A stretch of 64,000 bases of DNA from Flavobacterium chilense (lineage in GTDB: Bacteria; Bacteroidota; Bacteroidia; Flavobacteriales; Flavobacteriaceae), in assembly GCF_001602525.1 (NCBI RefSeq), contig NZ_LSYT01000001.1, forward strand, positions 372,001 through 436,000, written 5' to 3'. Under the pieces are notes generated by a model. That model was not told the DNA's origin. It did no database searches and saw nothing but the letters and a program-made list of their open reading frames with translations. Every line of letters starts with the position of its first letter. Positions within the stretch are counted from its first letter, which is position 1. Below are positions 36,577 to 46,100 of this stretch, in pieces. Made by a program: the position numbers and the translations under genes.

Positions 36577-37287
36577 TTATAAATTATTTTGAATAATTCC
36601 GGACAGCAAAGCCATTCTCACCGTTTTAAAAGTAACTTGATCAGTAGGAATAAAATCATCAACCTTGTTACCAACTGCTGTGTCCCAATCTTTATCCCCG
36701 CGCTTTTTTTCGTAAAAAAGGGAAGAACCTGCAATCGAAGATATAGCGAGTATGACACACTTATCTTCCGATGTATAGGAATTATCATTGTTAATGTTAG
36801 ATTGATAAAGTGCTATTGACTGGAGCATACTTTCATAATCACCATTATTGAATTGCATAATGTTTTCAATAAAGTTTGACAGACTGGATTTCCCTGCTAC
36901 TGTCATAGAAGGATTATCGACGTTTAATTCAAATAGTCCCTGTGATTGGTTTACTACATTTCTAATTACATCGATTGATGAATTGGTCAGGTTTAAATTA
37001 CCCGTAGCCAATGATACTGTTGTATTGCCAGTGGGATGAATCGCCTGATTAATCGAAAGAATTGATTCAGCATCGAAATTACTTTGATCATAAAATTGTG
37101 ATAGCAGCTGATCGATTTGCAGAGTAAGTGAATTTTTAGCGAAACTGGATACATTGGATTTACTCAGCTTAGAACTTGAACTCTCAAGGGAATTAATTTC
37201 TTCTAATTCGCTGTCAGCTGTAAAATCATTTGTACAGGAAATCGATAGAATTGTAATGGTAAGTACCCATAATGATAAATTTTTCAT
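36577..37287 (-). CDS. Predicted lipoprotein of unknown function
   Basis: This 236-residue protein has a clear lipoprotein signal with the acylated Cys at position 18 (TITILSISC). The mature part starts with an acidic, Ser-rich segment and continues with Asn-, Ser- and Leu-rich helices. Near the C-terminus a Gly/Ser-containing hydrophobic stretch (CVILAISSIAGSSLFYEKKRG) resembles a small transmembrane hairpin. No family is recognised. It is the first gene of a two-gene leftward unit, and its promoter region includes two copies of a palindromic repeat. Surface or periplasmic location is likely. Confidence 0.55.
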   Translation of the reverse strand: MKNLSLWVLTITILSISCTNDFTADSELEEINSLESSSSKLSKSNVSSFAKNSLTLQIDQLLSQFYDQSNFDAESILSINQAIHPTGNTTVSLATGNLNLTNSSIDVIRNVVNQSQGLFELNVDNPSMTVAGKSSLSNFIENIMQFNNGDYESMLQSIALYQSNINNDNSYTSEDKCVILAISSIAGSSLFYEKKRGDKDWDTAVGNKVDDFIPTDQVTFKTVRMALLSGIIQNNL

Positions 37288-37440
37288 GATTAAATTTGTT
37301 AAATGTGAACGGCTACTTTTTTTTTCGCCAGTTCATTTCCCCGGGAAGCAGAACTTTTATTTAGCACGATGCCAAACATTTTTGCTTTGAATTCGGGACA
37401 AAGCTAGAAGCTGGATTTCAATCTCACAAAACATGTATTG

Positions 37441-37481
37441 TTGATTTTCCGAAAATAGCATATTGATTTTCCGAAAATCAA
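37441..37481. promoter_or_regulatory. Two tandem palindromic boxes in a divergent promoter region
   Basis: TTGATTTTCCGAAAAT occurs at 37441-37456 and again within TTGATTTTCCGAAAATCAA at 37463-37481. The second copy is a perfect 19-base palindrome around a central base. The copies are offset by 22 bp, about two helical turns. They lie between the leftward lipoprotein gene and the rightward TPR-AraC gene. A protein that binds both as dimers is likely. The rest of the spacer (37288-37640) shows a possible -7 box, TATATTTG, at 37528-37535 of the Bacteroidetes type. Confidence 0.55.
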
Positions 37482-37640
37482 CACCCTATTTTTTAAAAAC
37501 ATTCATCTCATTATCAATTGTTTATACTATATTTGATGTTCTTTTTTTAGAAAAATTGCTCAAGAACATTTCTGAAAGACAAAACCCATTTCTTTAGAAA
37601 TTATCTTACAAGAAAATAGTATACACTTTTACCTTAACCT

Positions 37641-39338
37641 ATGATTAAAAAATATCTACTCGTTTTTTTCCTATGCCTGGGAGATCAAATTACAGCACAA
37701 GAAAGTGCCTTTAAAATTCCAGACTCACTTCTAAATAGAGATTATGACTATCTTTATGAAAGGATTGAGCAATTACAAGGTGATACTATCAAACAGTCCT
37801 TGTATTTAAAATCGTTTTTATTAAAATCGAAGTCTGAAAAAAATTTCGAGGAAATAGTCAATGGATACAAAAATTACCTCCATCATTCACCCGATAAATT
37901 AAAACTAATTTATGCCGACAGCATGATATACAGTGCTAAGCAGTCTAAAGAGAATAATCTTATCGGTTCTGCTTATTTGTCTAAAGGAATCGTTTACTAC
38001 GGATTGAAACAACATGATCTGGCATTGGACAATTACCTCATTGCAAATGATTTTATTTCAAAAACCAACGACAATTATTTAATTCATAAAGTAAAGTATA
38101 CGATAGGCCATATAAAATATTATTTAGGTTTTTATGACGAAGCCATATCGTTATTTCGGGAATGTGTTGCTTTTTTTGAAAAAGAAGATCCCAGAGGTTA
38201 TCTAAACTCACTTCATTCACTTGGATTGTGCTACAACAGAATTGGGAATTATGGCTTATGTTCGGAAACAAATAAAAAGGGTTTGTTAGAAGGAAAAAGG
38301 TTGGGCCTCACTACAATGGATTCTTATTTTATTCATTCTGAAGGAATTAATCAATATGCGCTCAAAAATTATAGGGATGCTATCAAGCAAATCAACTATT
38401 CTTTAGCTGTTATAAAAGAAAACAAGGACTTTGCAAACCAGGCTGTTGGTTATTTTTATATTGGTAAAAGTTATTGGCAGTTGAATGAACATGAAACAGC
38501 GTTTTCTTACTTTAAAAAAGTTATTCAGATTATTGAAGCTAAAAATTATATTCGGCCTGATCTACGTGAGAATTATGAGCTGATAATAAGTTACTATAAG
38601 TCTAAAGACGATCTAAATAACCAGCTTTATTACATACAAAAGTTACTAAAAGTAGACAGGATATTAGAAAGCAGGTATCGATATCTATCCAACAAGATTC
38701 ATAAAGAGTATGACACCAAAAAGCTGTTGGCAGATAAACAAAGTATAGAAAGTCTTCTTGCCAGAAGAAAGCACAATGATTTGATTCTGGGTTTGGTTAT
38801 TGCCTTCTTATTTTTTTTACTAGTTTTTTTGTTATACAGGAATATTAACAATAAGCGTATTTATCGACAAAAATACGAAGAACTAATGACCAAAGGTAAA
38901 TCCGCCAGAGTTGAAGAGAGACAAATAACCAGCGTAATTGCTGATATAAATCAGGATAAAATAAAATCACTGTTGAAGCAGTTGGAAAAATTTGAAAAGG
39001 ATGATAAATTCCTTGAGAAAGACTTGACTTCTAACAAATTAGCTGTAGTCTTTGGAACAAATGCAAAGTATCTGTCAAAAATAATTTACCACTATAGAGG
39101 AAAAAAGTTCGTCGATTACATTAATGACCTCAAAGTAGATTATTTAATTTCTCTACTGCAAAATGATAAAGCGGTTAGAAAGTATTCCAATAAAGCTTTG
39201 GCTGAGGAAGTGGGATTCAGCAGTACACAAAGGTTCACCAACGCTTTCTTTGCGAGAACCGGAATGCCAGCTTCCTTTTTCATTCAGGAAATTAAAAAAG
39301 ATGAAATGACTGATATAGATGAAAATATAGGATTTTAA
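37641..39338 (+). CDS. TPR-containing membrane-anchored AraC-family regulator
   Basis: This 565-residue protein has a signal peptide (MIKKYLLVFFLCLGDQITAQ). TPR-like helical repeats lie in the periplasmic part (about residues 85-330, e.g. AYLSKGIVYYGLKQHDLALDNY). One membrane helix is at about 378-397 (LILGLVIAFLFFLLVFLLYR), and the cytoplasmic C-terminal AraC-type HTH is at about 450-555 (NKLAVVFGTNAKYLSKIIYH and ALAEEVGFSSTQRFTNAFF). This architecture, common in Flavobacteria, links an outer signal to transcription in one protein. It lies just before the OMP-T9SS-Rhs operon on the same strand, so it is the best candidate to control it. Confidence 0.85.
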   Translation: MIKKYLLVFFLCLGDQITAQESAFKIPDSLLNRDYDYLYERIEQLQGDTIKQSLYLKSFLLKSKSEKNFEEIVNGYKNYLHHSPDKLKLIYADSMIYSAKQSKENNLIGSAYLSKGIVYYGLKQHDLALDNYLIANDFISKTNDNYLIHKVKYTIGHIKYYLGFYDEAISLFRECVAFFEKEDPRGYLNSLHSLGLCYNRIGNYGLCSETNKKGLLEGKRLGLTTMDSYFIHSEGINQYALKNYRDAIKQINYSLAVIKENKDFANQAVGYFYIGKSYWQLNEHETAFSYFKKVIQIIEAKNYIRPDLRENYELIISYYKSKDDLNNQLYYIQKLLKVDRILESRYRYLSNKIHKEYDTKKLLADKQSIESLLARRKHNDLILGLVIAFLFFLLVFLLYRNINNKRIYRQKYEELMTKGKSARVEERQITSVIADINQDKIKSLLKQLEKFEKDDKFLEKDLTSNKLAVVFGTNAKYLSKIIYHYRGKKFVDYINDLKVDYLISLLQNDKAVRKYSNKALAEEVGFSSTQRFTNAFFARTGMPASFFIQEIKKDEMTDIDENIGF

Positions 39339-39661
39339 TTTGAAATCCTATAAAGCAATTTAATTAGGAGTTATTAAAAACTTTTTAAACCATTAAAATT
39401 GAAACTTCTTAAACATAATTAAACTTATTGTTGAATTTTCTTTATTATATTTTCACAGAACAATTAGAGCATCTTACTTGTAGAGTAATTACCTACATTA
39501 TTATAGTTGTTAAACTTAAAAAATAGATGAATTCATAATTTTATAGCACATTTTATTATTTAACTCAAAAAATAGCCTTCAACAGATTAATCTGCTGTTT
39601 TATCGATTATTGAAATCATTTTTTTGAATATTAATACATATATTCGCAAAAAAAATTGTGA
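39339..39661 (+). promoter_or_regulatory. AT-rich spacer before the toxin operon
   Basis: This stretch is strongly AT-rich and has no convincing gene. A 12-bp palindrome, CAGATTAATCTG, lies at 39583-39594 inside a larger AACAG/CTGTT repeat, about 70 bp before the first outer-membrane protein gene. It is the expected place for the promoter of the OMP-OMP-T9SS-Rhs operon. Confidence 0.4.
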
Positions 39662-40360
39662 ATGAAAGTACTATTACACTTATTAATATTTTGTTCTTTT
39701 TTTAACGCTGCTCATGCACAAAATGAGACTAATATCACCTACGGATTAAAACTTGGAGGAATATATTCTAAAATCAGTAATTTACCCGAAAGTATTAAAG
39801 GCAGGGATAACACTTTTGATAATAGTGTTATGGAAAGCAAAGGTGGCTACGGAATCGAAGGTGGCTTCTTTTTAAACTGCAAACTTTACGATACACGGGT
39901 TGCCATTCAGCCGGAACTTTTATTCAGACAGTCTTCTCAAACTGTCAATTATCACGATACTACAGGCAAGGAATTTGAATTAGGATTAAATTATTCCTAT
40001 TTGCAGATTGGAGCTTTATATAAAGTATATCCCTACGAAGGTTTAAATTTAGGATTTGGTGCTTTCTACGGCATCAGTTTATCTCCTAACAATATTACTT
40101 ATAAATCTAACGAAGCTGGCGGAATGTACGATGTTGCCACTAGGCAGTTCTATCAGGATGGTCTTGACGGCGCAGACGATTTTTCATTGTGCTTTGCATT
40201 AGGTTATGAATTGCACCAAAGTATTCACTTCGATTTACGCTATTATTTAGGGGTAAAAGATGTGGTAAAAAGTAATGCATCTTCTTTTCAGTTTATCGAA
40301 AATCAAAACAAAAGTGGGGTATTTAGTTTTTCTTTAGGCTACAGTTTTCATCAATGGTAA
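39662..40360 (+). CDS. Outer-membrane beta-barrel protein, paralogue 1
   Basis: This 232-residue protein has a signal peptide (about residues 1-19, ending AHAQ). The mature part alternates strands in the manner of a porin-like barrel: ITYGLKLGGIYSKISNLPES, YSYLQIGALYKVYPYEGLNLGFGAFYG and a last strand ending in aromatic residues (FSFSLGYSFHQW). It is clearly paralogous to the next gene, with ITYGL, GGIYSK, SNLP and YPYEGL/YPVEGL in the same order. The pair begins an operon that leads to the giant Rhs protein. A role in exporting or anchoring that protein is inferred from position only. Confidence 0.75.
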   Translation: MKVLLHLLIFCSFFNAAHAQNETNITYGLKLGGIYSKISNLPESIKGRDNTFDNSVMESKGGYGIEGGFFLNCKLYDTRVAIQPELLFRQSSQTVNYHDTTGKEFELGLNYSYLQIGALYKVYPYEGLNLGFGAFYGISLSPNNITYKSNEAGGMYDVATRQFYQDGLDGADDFSLCFALGYELHQSIHFDLRYYLGVKDVVKSNASSFQFIENQNKSGVFSFSLGYSFHQW

Positions 40361-40374
40361 TTTCAATAAAAAAC

Positions 40375-41106
40375 ATGAAAAAAATTATTTTGCTACTACT
40401 ATTAGTAAGCACAAAATCGCTGTTTGCACAAGGTGACAGAGAGATAACATATGGTCTTTTTGGTGGCGGTATTTATTCTAAAATGTCAAATCTTCCCGAT
40501 GTGATAGTACCGAAAGGTATCTATGAGGGCTATACTTTAGAAGAAAAGGGTAAATTTGGAGGAACTGGAGGGGTTTTCATTAATTGGAAATATCCTTACG
40601 CCAAAGTGAGTATCCAGACCGAAATATCCTATTCGGGACAAAGTACAGATTTGAATTATGAAGATATCAAAGGATTAAAATACAAAATGACTTTTGGATA
40701 CAGTTATATCAATGTCGGTGCACAATTTAAATACTATCCTGTTGAAGGGCTGTATGTAGGTTTTGGACCATACGTTAGTTTTAATATTGCGAGCGATAAT
40801 ATAAAATATACTTCTAATGCCCAGGAGATATTTGCTGATTCAGGGACTTATTTTGAACCTGATGCCAATGTGCAAAAAGTACTAAAAGAATCTCTTACCG
40901 GTAAAAATTATTTCTCTGGAATATTCTCTTTGGGTTACGAATTTAATTCGAATCTTTCCGTTGGAGCCCGCTACACTTTAGGTCTTACAGATGCTTTAAC
41001 AACTGAAGAAAACGGGCATCGTTACAGCGAAAATAAAAACAAAATCAATAGTATTTCATTAATTATTGGTTACTCATTTGACTTTGATGATCTGGCCAAT
41101 TTCTAA
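40375..41106 (+). CDS. Outer-membrane beta-barrel protein, paralogue 2
   Basis: The predicted product has 243 residues from the ATG at 40375, which gives a good signal peptide (MKKIILLLLLVSTKSLFAQ). An upstream in-frame start at 40354 would overlap the previous gene by 7 bp and spoil it. The mature part is a barrel like paralogue 1 (REITYGLFGGGIYSKMSNLPD; FGYSYINVGAQFKYYPVEGLYVGFG; last strand ISLIIGYSFDF). Tandem duplication is the likely origin. It lies 14 bp after paralogue 1 and 31 bp before the T9SS-sorted protein gene, so all are probably cotranscribed. Confidence 0.75.
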   Translation: MKKIILLLLLVSTKSLFAQGDREITYGLFGGGIYSKMSNLPDVIVPKGIYEGYTLEEKGKFGGTGGVFINWKYPYAKVSIQTEISYSGQSTDLNYEDIKGLKYKMTFGYSYINVGAQFKYYPVEGLYVGFGPYVSFNIASDNIKYTSNAQEIFADSGTYFEPDANVQKVLKESLTGKNYFSGIFSLGYEFNSNLSVGARYTLGLTDALTTEENGHRYSENKNKINSISLIIGYSFDFDDLANF

Positions 41107-41137
41107 GAGTCGATTTCATTTTAAAACATAGAGAATT

Positions 41138-43102
41138 ATGTATAGAAAGCTTTTTTCAGCATTGGTTTTTATAAGTTTATCGGCAAGTAACCTGGTTTTT
41201 TCTCAGCAAAAGGTATTGCCCGGAGCAGTCGAAGACCCATCTTTTTGGATTAAAACCCGAAACAACGCAGATGCCTATTACTGGGAAAGCCTCACTAAAA
41301 AGGAAGGGAAAATATCCCGAAAAAAACAGACCGGAACGGCTTTTAATTTTAACCCAAGTATTGTTTTTGATACTGCTCAGGATTCCCTGATCCTGCCATT
41401 GGGCATAGAAAGTAAAAGACGTCAGACCTTATTTATAGTTTACAAAGTAAAAGACAGTTTGAAAGAGCAATTTTTATGGACGATAAACGATCCTCAAAAA
41501 ACACTTTCTGTAGCGACCAATAAACGTTTGGTTGATCTAAAAAAATACTCCTATCAATCGTACCCTGAAAAAATAAAACCGCATAAAGCCAACATTCATT
41601 TTTTTCAGCAGAATGTAACGGATAGTGTTGCTAAGTTATCGACACTCACGATTGGGCAAAAGTCTAAATTTGAGAAATTACCTCCAGAAGAGTTTAAGGG
41701 AAATATCAGTGAAATTCTAGTTTATAATAGGGTTTTATCGGGCAAAGAAACCCAGAAAGTAGCCAGTTACCTCGGAATTAAATATGGAATTTCGCTCTCG
41801 CAATTTGAAAGTAAAAACTACCTCAACAGTCAGGGAGAAACTATTTGGGATATTGACCATCATAAGAATTTTGATTCCTCAATTACCGGAGTTGGAAGAG
41901 ACGATGCCAGCGGATTACTGCAGCTAAAGAGCAACAACATGATCGAAGAAGGATTGTTGACGCTGGAGCTGAAAAGTAAATCGGGTACAATACCCAATAA
42001 CTACTTTGCTTTTTGGAGTGATAACGGAAAAAATCTCTTGGTCAAAAAACAGGAACAAGGAGAGCCAATTGGTATTACAAGACAATGGCAATTGGATTTT
42101 ACAAATCCAACAGACCTTAGTATTGACTGGTCTTTTAACCCTGCTTTTGTAAAAGGCACTTTACCCAAAGATACCTATTACTGGTTGTTGGTTGATTATT
42201 CCGGTAAAGGAACCTATGACGAAAAAGATTCAGAATATGTTCGTTTGGCAAGCACGTCAAGTACAGAAAAATTGGTTCTAAAAGATTTTAACTGGGACAA
42301 ACAAAAATCAGGCAAAGCCAAATTTACCCTAAAAGTCGCGCCGGAAATGTTTAGCAGGGTCTGGATAACGGAAGCTACTTGTGGCGTATCAGGATCCGGT
42401 CAGTTAAATTATAGCATTGAAGGTGGAGAAGCTCCCTTTACCGTTACCGTTAAAAAAGACGGAAGCGATGTGGTGGTAAAACAATGGAATCAGGCAGCAA
42501 AAAGTACTACAGGATTACAACTTTCATCAGGAACTTATGATTATATCGTTCGGGACGCAAAAGGAAATTTATACTCCGAAACCGTTTTTGTGGCTGATAA
42601 ACAAGGAACATTTCCGAATTTGAAACGGGATTATTTATTGACAGAAGGAAACGCTTTGACGCTTGACGCAAGCGCCGGATTGCCAGCAGGAAATTACGAA
42701 TACCAATGGTTTTACGAAGGTGATTTTATAGATAATAATCCTAAAATTTTGGTAGATCAACCAGGTACTTACGAACTAAGATTACTGAATGATCAGGAAT
42801 GTAAAACAGCCACGAAAATTGCCATTACAACAGACGGAAAAGAAATTAAAGATTCAAGCGTTTTGATTTTATATCCAAACCCAACGACAGACGGACATTT
42901 TTCTGTGGCAATGCAATTTCCACACAAGACAAATGCAAATATTAGTATTTACTCCCCAACAGGAGCGCTTATAAAACAAAAACAGTTCATACAAATAGAA
43001 ACTTATTTGTATGATGATAATATTAATAGTTCAACGGGAATGTATCTGGTATCTGTTAGTTCAGAATTTGGCACTAAAACTTTTAAAGTTATTGTGAAAT
43101 AA
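41138..43102 (+). CDS. T9SS-sorted cell-surface protein
   Basis: This 654-residue protein has a signal peptide (about residues 1-22, ending VFSQ) and a lectin/LamG-like region. That region contains the segment RVLSGKETQKVASYLGIKYG (about 200-220), a common marker of flavobacterial surface proteins. Ig-like repeats follow. It ends with a type A T9SS sorting domain (VLILYPNPTTDGHFSVAMQF to FKVIVK, about residues 575-654), which directs export through the type IX system and attachment to the cell surface. It sits 42 bp before the giant Rhs gene. It may be a surface platform for the toxin or an adhesin. The sorting domain is clear; the role is not. Confidence 0.8.
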   Translation: MYRKLFSALVFISLSASNLVFSQQKVLPGAVEDPSFWIKTRNNADAYYWESLTKKEGKISRKKQTGTAFNFNPSIVFDTAQDSLILPLGIESKRRQTLFIVYKVKDSLKEQFLWTINDPQKTLSVATNKRLVDLKKYSYQSYPEKIKPHKANIHFFQQNVTDSVAKLSTLTIGQKSKFEKLPPEEFKGNISEILVYNRVLSGKETQKVASYLGIKYGISLSQFESKNYLNSQGETIWDIDHHKNFDSSITGVGRDDASGLLQLKSNNMIEEGLLTLELKSKSGTIPNNYFAFWSDNGKNLLVKKQEQGEPIGITRQWQLDFTNPTDLSIDWSFNPAFVKGTLPKDTYYWLLVDYSGKGTYDEKDSEYVRLASTSSTEKLVLKDFNWDKQKSGKAKFTLKVAPEMFSRVWITEATCGVSGSGQLNYSIEGGEAPFTVTVKKDGSDVVVKQWNQAAKSTTGLQLSSGTYDYIVRDAKGNLYSETVFVADKQGTFPNLKRDYLLTEGNALTLDASAGLPAGNYEYQWFYEGDFIDNNPKILVDQPGTYELRLLNDQECKTATKIAITTDGKEIKDSSVLILYPNPTTDGHFSVAMQFPHKTNANISIYSPTGALIKQKQFIQIETYLYDDNINSSTGMYLVSVSSEFGTKTFKVIVK

Positions 43103-43144
43103 TTTAAACATAAACGATTTCCCCATAATCGATTAACCTGCTTT

Positions 43145-46100
43145 ATGAAAAATAAAATTATAATACTGGTATTTTTAATAGGTTCTTTTTTGTTTGCCGC
43201 CAATTTTGGAGGATATAACTTCCACTCTTTGTTTTCTCAAAATACTTCGGAAAAAGAAACCGTCCTTTCTAAAACAGATTCAATAGGCATTATTAAAAAT
43301 GAAATCAAAAATACGAAATCATTTTCGGCAGATATTGCAGAAGGGATCATTGGTGTCGCCGATGCTTCTGATGTGGATGATGCTTATGATAACGTTTTTC
43401 ATCTTAAAGTAGACGAATTGCCTTTGAGTACTGAAAGTGCTTATTTAGAATACGACTTATACGGATACGATCAGGCGGCTTCAATTTCAAGAAGTTTAAA
43501 TAATCAGCCCAGTATTGGAGGTCAATTTTTATCTCAAAATAAAAACTGGAACAAACAATCGGAACTGCTTTCAGAAAAATCATTACGACAAGGAGATAAC
43601 GTTTTATTGTTTACTGCTCCTGAAGGTGTCGCAAATTCATACCGAATTAAAAATGTTCATATTGTCTATAAATCGGTACTTCCAAAAACTGATTTTACCT
43701 TATTGAAATCAGCAGATAAACTCTATGTAAAAGGAACTAATTTTCCTTCGCAGATAAAAAAAATGAGCATTGGCGGAATTGCTATAGATTTAAACCAGCC
43801 CGAGTTTGAATTGGTTTTTGATGCTGCAGCAATAGAAAAATCAATTACCGTTACCAAAGAAATGGCTAACGGAATTATTGCAACTGAAAAATTAGAAGTA
43901 AGACAGTTTGTAAAGGTTGATTTCTACAGACCATTAGAAAATGCAAAAGAAAGTATTTTTAAAACCATCAATTTTGAAACTGTAAATACATTAGATTATA
44001 AAGATTTCTCTGCCGATTTTCCAATAGGAGCCTTAAAAACAAATGTAAAAGTTTCAGTAAGCGGATTACGTAAAATAGACATTGCTCCGTTAAATTCTGC
44101 AATGGTCAATGTTACTGCGACAAATGCGGGTTTTAGGTTATTGCCACACGGAACTATTTTTGATAAAACTGTGACATTATCATTACCGTTTGATAAAAAA
44201 GCAATCCCCGAAGGATATACCGAGAAAGACATCAATGTATTTTATTTTGATGAAAATAAAAGATTGTGGCAGGAAGTAACCAAAGATTCATTAGATATAA
44301 AACAAGGAATAATTAAGGCAAAAACAACTCACTTTACCGACTTTATTGCCGGAATCATCAAAATGCCGGAATCTCCTGAAACTTCAGGCTATACGCCAAC
44401 AAGCATAAAAGATCTAAAAGCAGCGAGTCCATTGGTTGGAATTCAGTCTATTGCACCGCCTTCTGCAAACGGAAGAGGAACGGCGAGCACCGGATTTTCT
44501 ATAGTAATTCCTGGCGGAAGAGGCGGCATGCAGCCTTCACTTAATTTGCAATATGATAGTGATGGCGGGCACAGCTGGGCTGGTATGGGTTGGGATATTT
44601 CGACACCGGCAGTAAGTATCGACACCCGCTGGGGAGCACCAAGATATGACACTACCAATGAAACCGAAACATATACCATTACCGGTGAACAATTAATTCC
44701 GAATTCACACAGAGCGGCTTGGACTGCCCGAACTGCAGACAAACAGTTTTATCCCCGACGAGAAGGTGCTTTTCAGCAGATTATCCGTAAAGGATCCTCT
44801 CCTAAAAACTATTATTGGGTCATAAAAGACAAAAGCGGTGTCGCCAGTTACTACGGAGGAACCGCTTCAGGTCTTACAACTGCGGGAATTTTGCAGGATG
44901 CATCCGGAAATATCGGACATTGGGCGCTTTGTCTTCAGGTCGATTTAAAAGGAAATACCGTTGAATACGAATACGATAAAAAAGACGGAGAACTGTATCT
45001 TAAAAAAGTATATTACACCGGCTTTGGTTCCCAAAAAGGAAACTACAGTGTCACTTTTGTAAAAAACTCAGATTTAGGTGAAGCTAATCGTCTGGATGTG
45101 CAGGTTTCGGCACGATTAGGTTTCAAACAACTCAATAATCAGTTGTTACGTAAAATAGAACTCCGCTACAAGAGCGATATGGTTCGGAGTTACGAATTAA
45201 ACTATAAAGAAGGCGCATTTAAGAAAACCTTATTAAAATCGATTTCAGAATACGACTCTGAATCAAAGTTATTTTACACTAATACCTTAGATTATTTTGA
45301 TGATGTTCGTGATGCTTCAGGGAAATACAACCCGTTTGGACCGGAATTAAAATGGGATGTCTCTTCTGATAATCTTGTAAACACTGCAATTCCTTCGATT
45401 AATGACATCTTATTTTCAGGACATCATTCCTTAGTGAGCAGTTCTGAGGGATCTAATATTGGGATCAATTATCGTATTGGAGTTGGATTTGTGGGTCAGA
45501 CCGGTAATCTGAAACCTTTTACAGTGGGAGGTCACGGTGGAAATGGATGGGGAACATCAGACACAGCCGTGCTCATGGAAGATCTTGATGGAGATGGACT
45601 GCCTGATAAAGTATTCAAAAATAAAAATGGTGTTTTTTACCGAAAAAATTTATCTGCCAGCGGTCAGAATTCTTTTGGAGAAATGCAGGAAATCAACATT
45701 AGTGATGTTGGATATTCTAAATCTACCTCGTTTAATTGGGGTGTAGATTTGAATTTAAAATTCGGAAATATCGGATACGATGAAGAACGTTCCACCAGTA
45801 AAACAAAAATCTATTTTATGGATTTTAACAGGGACGGACTAGTTGATTATGTTCGTAACGGACAGGTTTATTACAATAGATTGGTAAATGGAGTTCCAAC
45901 TTTTAAACCTAGCAGTTTAGGAACGCCATCACCTGTTGCAGGTGGCGGAAACGTAACAATAACTGGAACAACAACACTTTCAATCGAAGAAATAGAAAAA
46001 CAAAATCCCCTGCATGATGTAGTTCGAATGTGGGAAGCTCCTGTAAAAGGAATAATTTCAGTTTCGCACGAATACCAGTTAATCAAAGAAACTACTCCCG

